This document shows, piece after piece, positions 31,685 through 42,579 of a stretch of DNA of 64,000 nt. Source of the stretch: Strigamia acuminata (taxonomy: Eukaryota > Arthropoda > Chilopoda > Geophilomorpha > Linotaeniidae). The notes beneath the pieces were generated by a model. It was not told the origin of the DNA, made no database searches, and worked only from the letters and a program-made list of their open reading frames with translations. The position numbers and the translations under genes are program-made. The stretch is taken from NCBI GenBank assembly GCA_949358305.1, contig OX442320.1:10680259-10744258 (forward strand), written 5' to 3'. Position 1 is the stretch's first letter. Every line of letters begins with the position of its first letter.

Positions 31685-32067
31685 TTAACTCCGCTGCAAT
31701 TTCTCCAAGCAATAGGCCCTCTTTTTGTGTAATTTGGACAGAATGCCAAAAATATCGTCAAATGTTATGGATTTCGCATCCTTTTCTGTGGGTGGTTTAA
31801 TTTCAATATTCTTGTGCCGGATGTACTTGGCACCTTAGAAATCAAACAGGCAGTTGTTTTTTTGCTCTTCTGTTCCTCTCAGGGTTGATTAAATAATATT
31901 TTTGATCTGCTTTACGTGTACGAATGATGATCTTGGTTCGACCTGTTTTCACTAACTTCAATATTCGTTTTTCAAACATTAAAGCATCTTCACTGATTGT
32001 GATCAAAACTTTGGTGATATTCTTCAACACTGTTCTTTTTTTGCCCATGTTGGAAAACATGTTTAAG
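31685..32067 (-). CDS. Unknown family, further exons between the two blocks
   Basis: Exon 31,842-32,067 starts after TTTTCAG and reads LNMFSNMGKKRTVLKNITKV, then ALMFEKRILKLVKTGRTKII and YYLINPERNRRAKK before a stop. It loosely resembles the KYF...YFVDPRKK exon of copy B. A second frame, 31,685-31,833, gives IEIKPPTEKDAKSITFDDIF and ends LEKLQRS-stop; copy B keeps KPPTEKDPKAITFNDI near 37,290. How these join to the neighbouring exons is unclear. Confidence 0.35.
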
Positions 32068-32361
32068 CTGAAAATTTACAATTTACAAAATATAATGATA
32101 ATAAATTGAAATAAATAAACTGCTTTCTAACAAGAAATAATAAATATTTTAAAAACGCAGAAATTTACTCAAATTTAAACGGAAGACTGACAAATTTATA
32201 CTATGGCCGGAAGTACGTGGCAACCGCTTGTTATGTTTCTTGCTGTGTCTTTCCAATCTTAGTTGTGGATTATTTCCTCAGCCTTATCCAGTTTCAAGGT
32301 TTCACTAATCTTTTGTGGCTAATCCATTCGAGTAGCCAACATAGCCTTATTCATTCTATCC

Positions 32362-32545
32362 TCAGGGAAATGAACCGTAGTAAACTCTTTCTTCGGAATG
32401 CTGATAGAACAGGATATGTGAATCTGAATAGTGAATTTCACTCGTTTCTGTGATAATTGTGAAAAGATCTTTTTGACTGTAATGTTGTGAGTACCAATTG
32501 AACAATTTCATATTTGTCTCTAAATTTTGATGTGACGTACCGTTA
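32362..32545 (-). pseudogene. Unknown family, exon with lost splice acceptor
   Basis: The frame NLETNMKLFNWYSQHYSQKD, HILFYQHSEERVYYGSFP then stop aligns with the SILNLEQNIKYF exon of copy A. Where copies A and B have TTTTAACAG, this copy has TTTTAACGG, so the AG acceptor is missing. A QIVTLSFDRSNAEFASPTK segment just upstream (about 32,590-32,645) matches the PIVTLSYD exon. Confidence 0.4.
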
Positions 32546-34577
32546 AAATATATAAAAAAAACATCAAAATCAAATAAATTGCTTAGTTGGTGATGCAAAT
32601 TCGGCATTAGACCTGTCAAAAGACAAAGTAACAATTTGAGGATGAGAAGAAAGCGTTGGTTGGTACTCAACATTTGGTTATTTTAGATTTTATTTTGGGT
32701 TTTGGATGGAAGTTGATTGTTTTTCGTTGGTTTGTTGGGAAGTTTTGCTGTTTTTCGACGTGTTAGTGGCGTTTTGTAGGAAATAATTATAATTTGGGTT
32801 TACTTGCAATTGGGGAAATTGATGGTTTTTCGTGGGATTTGTGATTTTTTTCATGCCGGTGCCATTTTTGGGTCTAAAAAGACGACTATTTAATCGTTTT
32901 CGTGGATTTAACAGTTAGTTATGTGATTTTTATCAAACTGGCAAAAATGCGGAAAAATTGACATTTTTTACCTATTGTCGAGGGAATATTGGGAAAAAAT
33001 GCCTAAAAATGAATGATTTTGATTGATTTTGGGCAATATTTGAGGAAATATTGTACAGAAATTGTTAAAAATTAATAGTTTTGATTGATTTTGACCAAAA
33101 ATTTTTAAAAAATATTGAAAAATTAATATTTGTGACTAATAATTCAACGAAACATTGAGATAAAAATGTGAAAAACTGAATAATTTTGATTAATTTCAAC
33201 AAAAAGATGAGGAAATATTCGTAAAAAATTGATATATTTGATGGATTTTGATGAATATTTGACTACATATTGCAAAAATCATAACTCTCTTTGTATTTTT
33301 CAGCTCAATTTGTGTGAATTTATTCTCTACGATACTCAAATACAAGTCGCATGGGTGATAGTAACTTTATTTGGTGAATTGACCCGTTTTCTTTAGTAAA
33401 TTTGTGCAATTTAACCTATAAATTTTTGTGATTGTTTTTGGCGGGTTGATATATTTTTTATTATTTCTGTCACATTGTTTATTGTGTTTATTGAGTTAAC
33501 AAATGTCACTCCCCGGGCTCGTGTCTCGTGTCTCGCTCGTACTGTTGTCGGCCATTGTTCACTTTGGTTTTTCTCCTCCTTGACTTGGTCTTATCTCATC
33601 GTTCTTCTATTTCCATTTTGATAATTTAAAATTGTGCAAGTCTAAATACGTACTAATCGTATTCAATTCACCCTAGGATTCGTGTAAGGACCACAGTTCA
33701 CTTCTCGTAAGATCGTTCTCGTTCGGTTGTTCATTTCTTGCAAATTCCGGTGTCGAATCGTAGGCCTAATGACCGAATGGAACAGAATACATGGTTGATT
33801 TTTTTCTTTTTTTCTATTTCTCTGGTTGAATTTCTAATTCTGCGGTTGGAATTGTAAATCAGTTGGATCTGTTTTGCTGGTTTTTATTTGATTTTGCACT
33901 ACGTATGGATTTTTTGTGCAGCTGATTACTTGGTTCCAGTTTCTTGACCTTGTTTGCCCGCTATATTTCCTAATGCATTATTATCCTTTTTAAACATGAG
34001 GTTTTTTTCTGGATTTCATGGTCAGCAATTTCTTGTCAGTTGTGTGGTCAAAACCTTTTGTCTCTTGCCTTCAACGTGTGTAATGTTGGTGCTAAGACTG
34101 ATAACACACAGCTCATTTGTTGTAAAGCTTTACCCGAAGCGGATTTAGTTTGAGCAATGATAAACTTATGTAGCAATCCTACGAAATCGAGATTTCCTTT
34201 CCTCAAGCCTTTCTTTCCTCCTTGTCGTAATCCTGAAATTTAATTCTGGGCATTTGAACTATATCTGTTTGATCTGTTGTTGCCTATGATTGATGAAACT
34301 ACACTAAGACATAAACGTGGGATTTGATTTCTGAAACTTGGTTTTTATTTTCAAAGTGATCAGTGGCTCGGGATGGTTATAAAAACAATATTTTATAGCA
34401 AAAAAAAATGCATTTCTAGATGAAAAAAATGCATTTCCCGATGAAAAAAATGCATTTGCAGATGGAAAAAATGCATTTACAGTTTCATATTGCTAAATTT
34501 CAATGGAAAAAAAGTGGAATTTTAATGAAAAAATTGAAATTCCAATTGTGGGGGTGTTTATTTCAAGACCCGAAAAG

Positions 34578-35846
34578 TTAAGTTGAGTCTAACGTTTTCT
34601 GCTCAAAATACGAATGACAAATTTCATTCAGCAGCTTTGTAAATGTAATGTTTTGCTTAAATTTATATCTGTAGTAATCGAAAAGTGCATAGTGCATTAA
34701 TAAGTTTAAAGCTGCTATGCTGTTAAAATATAAAAAAAAAAAAAGCAAGAGGTCAAATTGTGATGCCAGTTTGAAAATTAATAGAAATTAACGAGAAAAG
34801 ATTAGTGGATGTAAATAATAAGTCTCACTTTGACAGGCACAATTCTAATTGTCCAATATCAATTTTTTGTTTGATTCACTTATTTCTTATTTCTTGGCCT
34901 GTCCTTGTGCCAATTTTGACGCAGTCTATGTGAACTATCATTCCCTTGTGCTGAAAATACTACGTGCACGTGATACTTGCATTAGTTATTGGATTTTTCG
35001 AACTTTTCTTGAACTTTTTTCCTTATAAAACTGACTTATAAAAGTGACTTCTCTCTTCTTTGACTTATAAAAGTGACTTGAAATGCCAATGGAAGATCTA
35101 CCTAAAATCATTAATTTATTTTAGTCTAAAATAAACAAATAATTAAATAAATAAACCTCAATGAAATGTTTCGGCTCTTTGGTGAATCTGTGACAAATCA
35201 TGTCTATTTTCTTTCCGTCACGCTCAAAACGCTAATGGCAAATTTTGTCTACTACCTTTATAAATTCAATCGTTTGTAGAAATTCCTGTTTGTAGAAATC
35301 AAAAAGTGCATAATGTATCAGTAAGTTTGATCTTGCTTGGCTGTTAATATAAAAAAAACATGAAAATCAATCAATAATACAAGATAAATCAAATAAATTA
35401 GACTGTCAAGTTAGGTAGAATATTTAAAGCAGTAATCCATAAAGTCACAACCGGCTAAAACCACAAAATAAAAATTAATAACAAGTGGGAATTTAACAAA
35501 TTACTTTAACTTTTGAGGAAATTGTGTCTGTAAGAACTTGGGTCCTGAACTGAACCACCCAAATACACAAGGAATAGGGCCTGACATCCACTCCTTCGTT
35601 GGGGATTCTGATCTTTTTGTTGCTGATTCTTATCTTCTTACGGGTGATTCGTTGCGTGACGGTTTCTTGCTGAATTTGTTTTTTTTTTAGCTGCGTGTCA
35701 TTTATCTTGAATATTTCAAAAAATTTCTTGACGATTACGCCAATCACCGCCCCTTTCTTATCCAAAAGTGCCAAGATGAATAAAACATGCTCGAGCGTTA
35801 CTGAATTCAGCGACAGTTTGAACAAATTTTGAACTGCCTGAAACAT
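34578..35846 (-). CDS. Unknown family, copy B 3' gene segment
   Basis: An exon beginning exactly after TTTTTAG at 35,846 reads MFQAVQNLFKLSLNSVTLEH, ILALLDKKGAVIGVIVKKFF and EIFKINDTQLKKKQ, then a Lys/Arg-rich stretch, LCIWVVQFRTQVLTDTISSK and a stop at 35,493. A donor at AAAA|GTTAAAG (about 35,513) could splice to 35,232-35,340 (NLLIHYALFDFYKQEF...ICH-stop) or 34,578-34,719 (NLLMHYALFDYYRYKFKQN...), but that donor is phase 0 and these exons need phase 2. Either the 117-residue single-exon ending is used or the copy is frameshifted. The central LDKKGAVIGVIVKKF helix-like part matches copy A. Function unknown. Confidence 0.45.
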
Positions 35847-36341
35847 CTAAAAATGAAATAAAATAATAAATCAATAATCCAAACAAAGTTTGTTAATTAT
35901 GGTATGTGCAATTTGACGTTATGTTAGAACGAAGGACAATGTTTAAAGTACAACTGATAATTTATTCAACAATAGTTTTGGGATAATATACCCGGAATAA
36001 TCACTTCTTTGACTTATAAAGTGACTTTTCTCTTCTTTAAAATAATATAAATATATAAAATATATAGATAAATAAAATAAATATACAAAATATATAAATA
36101 TAAAAAACATCACAATCAATCTATAACATTAAATAAATGAAATAAATTACTTTGTTAACGAAAATTTAGCCTTCAAAGTGTCATATGACAAAGTAACAAT
36201 GGGCTAAAACCATAAAATAAAAATTAATAACAAAAAATTGATTAAAATTGCTTTTACGTCAGGAAAAGTTATCTAAAATATCAGTTTTAATTTAAAATAA
36301 AGAAATAAATAAATAAACCAACCGTGGTGAAGTTTCTCACC

Positions 36342-37257
36342 TTATTGGTAATTTTGTCTTAAAAATGAATTGTGCGTGATTGGGATTTTTTTTCTTGGGT
36401 CAACAAAATACCAAGTATATTCTTTATTTTTTGGTGTCTGTCTGTGAAATATAATCTTTTTGCCGAGATTTCGCTTGCATTTTAAAAAGTACTTTATATT
36501 TTCGTTTAGATGAGATATTGAGGCGCTGTTAAAAGATAAAAAAACATGAAAATTAAACAAGAAAACAAATAAATCAAATACTGGTAAATTACTTGGTTAA
36601 ATTCTCTTTTGATTTCCAATCAGAAAAATATACTTCTGGCTAAAGCCGCAAAATAAACATTAATAACAAAAAAAAACTTATAAAAATTAATTTTACTTTG
36701 GACGTTCCGATGTGCCGGATCTACCTTTTTAGATTTTGGTTTTGCTGCTTTTTGTTCTGTGCAATATGAAGTTATGTTAGAACGAAGGACAATGTTTAAA
36801 GAACAACTGATAATTTATTCAACAATAGTTGACTTATAAAAGTGACTTTTCTCTTCTTTAAAGTAATGTAAATATATAAAATATATAAATAAAATAAATA
36901 AAAAAATAAAAAATATATATATATAAAACATCAAAATCAATCTATAACATTAAATCAATCAAATAAATTACTTTGTTAACGAAAATTTAGCCTTCAAAGT
37001 GTCGTATGACAAAGTAACAATGGGCTAGAACTACAAAATAAAAATTAATAACAAAAAATTGATTAAAATTACTTTTACATCGGATGGGCCTAATGTAATT
37101 TGGTGGGGTTTCGAGGGCCCCGCTGCTTGTGGTCTTCTTTTCCTTTCCTGCTTTGCAATCTTAGATAAATAATTAATTTTACTTTGAATGTACCGGATTT
37201 ACTTGGCACCTTTTTAGATTTTGATTGATTGCTTCTGATGCTGATGTTAAATGTCAT
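36342..37257 (-). CDS. Unknown 164-aa protein from six tiny exons (copy B)
   Basis: Six minus-strand exons join with perfect phase: 37,210-37,257 (MTFNISIRSNQSKSKK), 37,079-37,159 (IAKQERKRRPQAAGPSKPHQ...), 36,972-37,024 (PIVTLSYDTLKAKFSLT), 36,725-36,806 (SLNIVLRSNITSYCTEQKAA...), 36,593-36,639 (PEVYFSDWKSKENLT) and 36,342-36,535 (ISHLNENIKYFLKCKRN...YTWYFVDPRKKIPITH...stop). Exon lengths are 48, 81, 53, 82, 47 and 194 nt. The product is basic, with no signal peptide or membrane span. The KYF...I.F..Q T.K...Y.WYFV(I) pattern is shared with copy A. The start is the first ATG giving a complete chain; a KPPTEKDPKAITFNDI frame just upstream may be a decayed exon. No known family recognised. A CRE (37,611-37,618) lies 350 bp upstream. 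Confidence 0.5.
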
Positions 37258-37329
37258 TAAATGTTATGGCTTTCGGATCCTTTTCTGTGGGTGGTTTTGT
37301 AACAAGAGTTTTCTTGCTTCCAAAAAAAT

Positions 37330-37866
37330 AAAATAAAATAATAAATCAATAATCCAAAAAAATTAAAAACGTTTTAATTACCCGTCCAAATATGTGAGGA
37401 TATTTAAAACATGGAGACTAATTGTAGGATCCTACGAAAATTTATTATTAGTTCTTTTGAACCTATACACTTGCAACAAATAGCAAATTGGAATATTTAC
37501 TGAATATTAAAATCCCAATAACCTAACAGTGTTGTCAAATTTGGAAAAAGAATTTTGTAGCTCTTAAATGAAGCCAAGCCCATGCTAAAAAGCTGCTTGT
37601 TTGTCGCCGATGACGTCATAAATAGCGCCACCAACGGCAACTTTTGGAAACTTTCGAAAACTAAAAATGGAGGACATTTGAGAATTTTCAAACGTTTAAA
37701 CGAACGATATAACACTCTCGAAACAATTGAACACGTTTCAACAATGGATTTGGTCTAATAATGACACAAACAATCTTCTCCTCAATTTTTATTTTTCTCT
37801 TCCCATGACCTTTAAACGCCCACCGTGCAAACTAAACAGAAAGTAAACTTCAGTTGGTGATTTCAG
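37330..37866. promoter_or_regulatory. Possible promoter of the minus-strand unknown gene
   Basis: No gene is seen. The segment contains TGACGTCA (37,611-37,618) in a short GC-richer island (CCGATGACGTCATAAATAGC). As the nearest upstream sequence of the 36,342-37,257 gene it could be its promoter. Confidence 0.3.
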
Positions 37867-38663
37867 TACAGGTGTGTGCAAATTAGTCAATTTTTTGCCG
37901 ATTTTTCGCCGATTTTGGGCACGGAAACGAACCGAAACGATAGTTTAGACCTTTTTATACCTCTTGGCGACGTTTAAATGCGGAAAAAAAATGTTTTTCG
38001 GACGATTTTTATGAATTTTAATTGAATTTCAATTGAATTTCAGAGCGGAATTGTGAGGAATTGTCAAAGTATGTGCGAAATTTGTAATTTCGTGTTTCAT
38101 AGCGTTGGGATTCGTTCTGCGGTTAGAGCGCGCGAAAAGGTTGCCGGGAAGCCAGAGACCCACTCGCCAAACCACCGGAGTTGTGTTTTGTCAGTGATAC
38201 GAATTTAGAAGATTATATTTCGGATGGAGGGCGATATTCGGACGAACCGAGTGGACGTCGGTCAACGAAAATGGACGAACGATGCGGCTGAGACGGCGGA
38301 ACGGAAACGAAACGAATCGAAGCGAGAGGCCGCAAATACATCAAAAAACGTAACGAAAACGCCGTAATGGACGTCCCAGCGATCGAACTCTACAACCTAT
38401 CCAAAGACAAACCGGAAGTGGACTTTCCGCAGTGATTTCCGAGTGAACTTTTTAATTTATTCGCTTATATAATGATTTATATAAATTTTGGCACACAATT
38501 CATACTTTTTATTATTATAATTATTATATAAATAAATTATTTTAAAAAAGAAAGATGAAATTATATATAAAATATAAACAAAATCGACTCAAATTGTACA
38601 AAAATGGATCAAGCGGGAGAATTTACATTGTTTTCTTCTTGTTTTTTTTATACATAATCGATT
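37867..38663 (+). pseudogene. Chimeric duplicate: CACNB 5' region fused to STX17 3' end
   Basis: Three source segments are joined in one orientation. 37,867-38,061 copies 46,549-46,763 (CACNB intron and start of its second exon), 38,060-38,334 copies about 47,665-47,963, and 38,332-38,663 copies 26,762-27,093 (end of the last STX17 exon, stop and 3' UTR). The intervening 0.9 kb of CACNB is missing. The second join falls at GCCGCA/GGCGGCA, a short microhomology. The CACNB part keeps an intron, so this is a DNA rearrangement and not a retrocopy. One Asp-to-Tyr change occurs in the STX17 tail. No start or intact gene is present. Confidence 0.85.
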
Positions 38664-38768
38664 GATTTCTATTTCTAGTCTAGTTTGGAATTATTTTTAA
38701 AAAATATCCGTTGAGTTTGTATTTTGATGAATATGTTTGGATTTGTGGTCGATTGTCGAGCATTAGTG

Positions 38769-41700
38769 TCATCTGTCGGCGGAGTCTGAGGCGTCGCCGA
38801 GGAGGATGTGTTGTTCCGGGGTGAGGACAGGTGCGGGTCTGTTTGGATTGGCGTCCACGTCTTCGGTGTAGTATTGCGCGGTGTTTAGGTAGTCTTTGAG
38901 GCGTTTGGGGAGGGGGAGTTGAGTGATTAGGTCGCGGCGCACGGCTTTTAGGATGACGAACCTGCGGGTAGAGTAAGAGTTGTTTTAGTTTTGGTTTATT
39001 TATTTATTTTATTTTATTTTATTTTTTTTTTAGGGTTGCCAGTTTGGTTTTGTTTGGTGGATGATTCGGTGGAGTTAGGGAGGAAAATTGTGTTTTGGTG
39101 GTATGGTATTAAGTTTCTTTTTTTTTTTTTTTGATTTGGATTGGGTTTGGAAAAAGAATTTATTAATTTTTTTTTCTGTTAGAAAATTGGTTTTTGATGG
39201 TTTTTTTTCCATTAAAATTCGATTTTGCTGTTTTTGCCTTTAAAAGTTGCAATTTTGCTGTTTTTGCCTTTAAAAGTTGTAATTTTGCTGTTTTTGCCTT
39301 TAAAAGTTGCAATTTTGCTGTTTTTGCCTTTAGCAGTTGCAAATTCCAATTTTTCCAATTTTTTCCTTTAAAAATTTTTTTCCTTAAAAATTCCACTTTT
39401 TCCAATTTTTTTCCTTAAAAAATTCCGATTTTTCAAATTTTTTCCTTTCAAAATTCAATTTTTTTAATTTTTTCCTTTCAAAATTCAATTTTTCAAATTT
39501 TTCAAATTTTTTTCCTTAAAAATTCCACTTTTTCCAATTTTTTTCCTTAAAAAATTCCAATTTTTCCAATTTTTTCCTTTCAAAATTCAATTTTTCCAAT
39601 TTTTCCAATTTTTTTTCTTAAAAATTCCACTTTTTCCAATTTTTTTCCTTAAAAAATTCAAATTTTTCTACATTTTTTTCCTTCAAAAATTCAATTTTTT
39701 CTACACATCCACCGAACCAAAACTTGCAACTCCACACGAATCGCAATCGCAATCCCAAACAAACCAATCCCGCCAATCAATTTCCTTAACCTGCACATGT
39801 GCTGCAGCGACTGCACCTGCTTGAACCGCGACACGGGATGCAAAAGCTGCACCCGCATCGGGCCTAACAACGGCCGCCGATGAAGGAAAAATAAATAACG
39901 TCCACTCCGCGAGTGTTCCACCGCGTTCTCGATGAACCCCACGATCGTATGGCTCCGGAAATTAGTAAAAGTACCAAAACTAAAATTACCTAAACAAAAA
40001 ACAAACAAAAGTCATCAAAATCTGACCGAAAAATGCAAATTTCTGCGCACCTTGGTCGTGTTCTATTCGCACGTGGCGCACGAGCCCGTTGAGCTTAAAC
40101 GTCAAACTGAAGATGTAATGTTCGTCCGAACTGTCGCGAACGATGAAGGAGCCGTCGGGTTCGTTGGCGAGTAATTTCTCAGCTGCTTCGCCGCTTATCG
40201 GACCCCAGTACCAGCCGTACTGTAAACCAATTGGATTCCATTAATTCATTTTGTTTCAATTTGTTTGTTAGGAGGAATTTTACGTCTTTGACTTTGTGGA
40301 TACTCGAGGTGAAGTCGGCTGGTTCGGAAGATTGCACGCTGTAGTCCTCGTTTTCTGCAATTTTCAATTTTTCAGGTGAAAATGTCAATTTTTGAGGTGA
40401 AAATGTAAATTTTTAAGTGAAAATTTCAGTTTTTAAGTGAAAATTTCAATTTTTAAGTGAAAATTTCAATTTTTAAGTGAAAATTTCAATTTTTGAGGTG
40501 AAAATGTCAATTTTTGAGGTGAAAATGTCAATTTTTAAGTGAAAATGTCAATTTTTGAGGTGAAAATGTCAATTTTTGAGGTGAAAATTTCATTTTTTGA
40601 GGTGAAAATTTCAATTTTTAAGTGAAAATTTCAATTTTTGAGATGAAAATTCCAATTTTTAAGTGAAAATTTCAATCTTTGAGGTGAAAATATCAATTTC
40701 CGTCGCAAAAAAAAACATTAGGTGCGTTCAATTTGCGAAATAAAAGTCAAATCGTTCCTTTTCTCCCTTTTGGGTTAGTTACACGATCTGCACATGCACA
40801 CGAAACATGCAAAACATTCCCTTTCACGAAGAAAACGTTTGTTCCTACAATAAAAACGAACATTTTGAACAAAACCCGATTGCCACTTTCCTTTCAGAAT
40901 GTTTTTACCTCATTTCCAGTGACCAAAACCAAGAAACCAAAACATTTCTCTTTCCTTTCTCAAATTCAACGCACCCAAACAAAACCACAGCGTCATATCT
41001 CGTTCACTAAATTCTCAACGCGTTCAAGTTAACATTCCCTAAAATTTTTTTCAAAGTGAACCAACTTCAAGTCCATTCACATTAATTCTCCAAATTTTTT
41101 TTTAAAAAAATTAAAATCTTTTTTCTTACATTTTCTTACACTTTTAAGTAAAACAGTCGTTTTCATGGCTCTTTTCCTTGCAAAAACTGATCACAAACCA
41201 ACGTTTTGATGACGAAAACGCCACCCAAACATCTAAATAACATCTTTGCAACGTTTTCATCATCAAACATGGTGAACGTGAACTTCGTTCAAGTTACAAC
41301 ACTCAACGCACCCGAATCAACGCCCGCATCCAGCCCGTTCTCCACCTCCGCCTCCCCCATCGGCAACTCCGGCAGCGCCCTGTTCGCGAACGGACTCAAA
41401 CTCGGAATACTCTGACTCGGCGTATTAACCAAATTCGACGCCCCATCCTCCCTCTCGTCATCGCTCACGTGCCTCGAACTCAACTCCTCGCTCGACTTGG
41501 AATGCACCACCGCGCAACTCGCGCCTCCTTTCTTAAACCACCCCCTCAGCGTCTGCTTCAACGCCGACGGAAAACTCTTCCTCTGAACACTCCTCTCCTT
41601 CACGTCCATCAACTCCCCGCTCTCCTTCCTATTCCTCCGCCTCATCTGCATAAACGGCGCCTTCTTCGCTGCCCCCGCCGCCTCTCCGTTGTTGTTCTCG

Positions 41701-42224
41701 TTCGTATTCGCGCCGTAGAGACGCTGCAACGAGATTTTAACCTCCTCGAGAGTCATGTGGATCGGCTCCGACGACGTTTCGTGTCGGTGCCGATAGGGGG
41801 TCGCCAATCCGTCGTAGTAAAACGCCGCGCGCGTGTTTTTGTCGACGTTTTCGTCTAAATTTGCGTCGGAATCGGCGTTTGCGCTCGTTTTTGATATGTT
41901 TTCGGCTTGTTTGGAGCGTTCCTGGGTGAAACTCCACGTGGAGATTTCGTAGTCGTCGGTGGAGTCTTCGCCGGAAGTGGCTCCGGCGTTTTCCGGGGTG
42001 TTTTCCGTCGAGTTTTCCGCCTCGGTTTGCAGGAGGAAGTTCTTGCAGCTCACCATGAGCAGCACGCCGTCGTTTTCCTCGTCGGAGATCGTGTGGGAGA
42101 CGTTGCCGTTGCCGTCGATTTTGTGGTTGGAGAGTTTGATCGGGTGGTTGTCGTTCGGCGACGTTTTTCCGGCCATTTCCGACGGGTTTATTACGGCGCT
42201 GCTCGGTGCGTTCGTTTCGTTCAT
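38769..42224 (-). CDS. SOCS6/7: SOCS6/SOCS7-type SH2 and SOCS-box adaptor, complete
   Basis: Substrate receptor of a Cullin-5 ubiquitin ligase that binds phosphotyrosine proteins, known in animals as a negative regulator of receptor signalling. Coding exons: 41,312-42,224, 40,284-40,354, 40,051-40,219, 39,791-39,989 and 38,769-38,961; phases agree and give 514 aa. The long N-terminal region is acidic and Ser/Asn-rich with a basic patch (GWFKKGG). The SH2 domain starts near residue 329 (YGWYWGPISG); its phosphotyrosine-binding Arg is in GSFIVRDSSD (about residue 356). The SOCS box follows PVSRF...SLQHMCR with FVILKAVRRDLITQLPLP. GWYWGP, SRF and LPLP wording is shared by SOCS6 and SOCS7, so I do not choose between them. 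A splice acceptor at 42,239 shows a non-coding first exon upstream. The promoter is shared with NOP58. Confidence 0.92.
39170..39690. repeat. Two T-rich arrays in SOCS6/7 last intron
   Basis: TTTTGCTGTTTTTGCCTTTAAAAGTTGCAA in four units of about 30 bp (39,225-39,345), followed by degenerate TTCCAATTTTTTTCCTTAAAAA units. Confidence 0.8.
40370..40700. repeat. GAAAATTTCAATTTTTAAGT array in SOCS6/7 intron
   Basis: About sixteen 20-21 bp units, alternating AGGTGAAAATGTCAATTTTTG and the AAGTGAAAATTTC variant. Confidence 0.9.
40721..41311. mobile_element. Inverted-repeat element whose end overlaps a splice donor
   Basis: Ends GGTGCGTTCAAT (40,721) and ACTCAACGCACC (to 41,311/41,312) are inverted copies. 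The left end is preceded by TA, as in elements at 53,475 and 56,792. On the minus strand the right end is the first bases of the SOCS6/7 intron: G|GTGCGTTGAG is the donor of exon 41,312-42,224. The part near 41,205-41,300 is shared, inverted, with 20,560-20,680. Confidence 0.5.
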
Positions 42225-42238
42225 TTCGCGGAGGTTTT

Positions 42239-42579
42239 CTGTGGGGAGATTGAGGATAAATGTTAGATCGGAGCGATTTAGGGTTAGAAATTGATTTTGG
42301 ATGGTTTTTACGACCTTTGAGACGGTTTTTCTGCGGTTTTTCTACATGATATGTTACGTAATGTTTGGGATCGGAGACACGGAGTAGTCTACTTGGGTGT
42401 TATTAAACGACGGCCATCTTGTGTGTTGTGATTGGTTGGTTGGAGAAGGAAGCTGGTTGGTTGGTTGGTGCGGGGTTTTGGCGCTAGGTGGTAGTTAGGT
42501 GGTAGCGGCCATGGTTTTGAAAGCGGGCTTGTAGTTTGCGTGGTTTAGTGTTTCGGTTTTTTCGATTTTTCGCGTCGAA
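42239..42579. promoter_or_regulatory. Divergent promoter of SOCS6/7 and NOP58
   Basis: The 340 bp between the two start codons contain an inverted CCAAT box (GATTGG, about 42,430) and two YY1-type words, ACGGCCATCTTG (about 42,410) and GCGGCCATGG (about 42,506). TTACGTAA occurs near 42,355. No TATA box is seen. The spacing supports a shared bidirectional promoter. Confidence 0.6.

Larger units (their letters stand above)
27240..31840. repeat. Duplicated block, copy A
   Basis: This block is repeated in the same orientation and order at about 32,800-37,330. Matching landmarks: GTCTAAAAGACTGACTATTC-like (27,325 / 32,870), GTTGTCGGCCATTGTTCACT (28,070 / 33,545), GGACCACAGTTAATTTCTCG-like (28,192 / 33,690), GGTGTTTATTTCAAGACCCG (29,272 / 34,552), GCCTTCAAAGTGTCATATGA (30,727 / 36,168) and GAACGAAGGACAATGTTTAA (31,321 / 36,781). 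Copies differ by small indels and substitutions. Both carry minus-strand exons of one unknown gene family. Confidence 0.85.
32800..37330. repeat. Duplicated block, copy B
   Basis: Direct repeat partner of 27,240-31,840, including the intergenic stretch 33,350-34,500, where I see no gene on either strand apart from sequence shared with 27,870-28,990. Within the block the sub-segment TTATGTTAGAACGAAGGACA occurs twice (about 35,923 and 36,772), so internal duplication has also happened. Confidence 0.85.

Noticed and set aside
41469-42294. Plus-strand frames opposite SOCS6/7 exon 2
   Set aside because: Shadows of the minus-strand exon; SH2/SOCS-box continuity and phases fix the minus strand.
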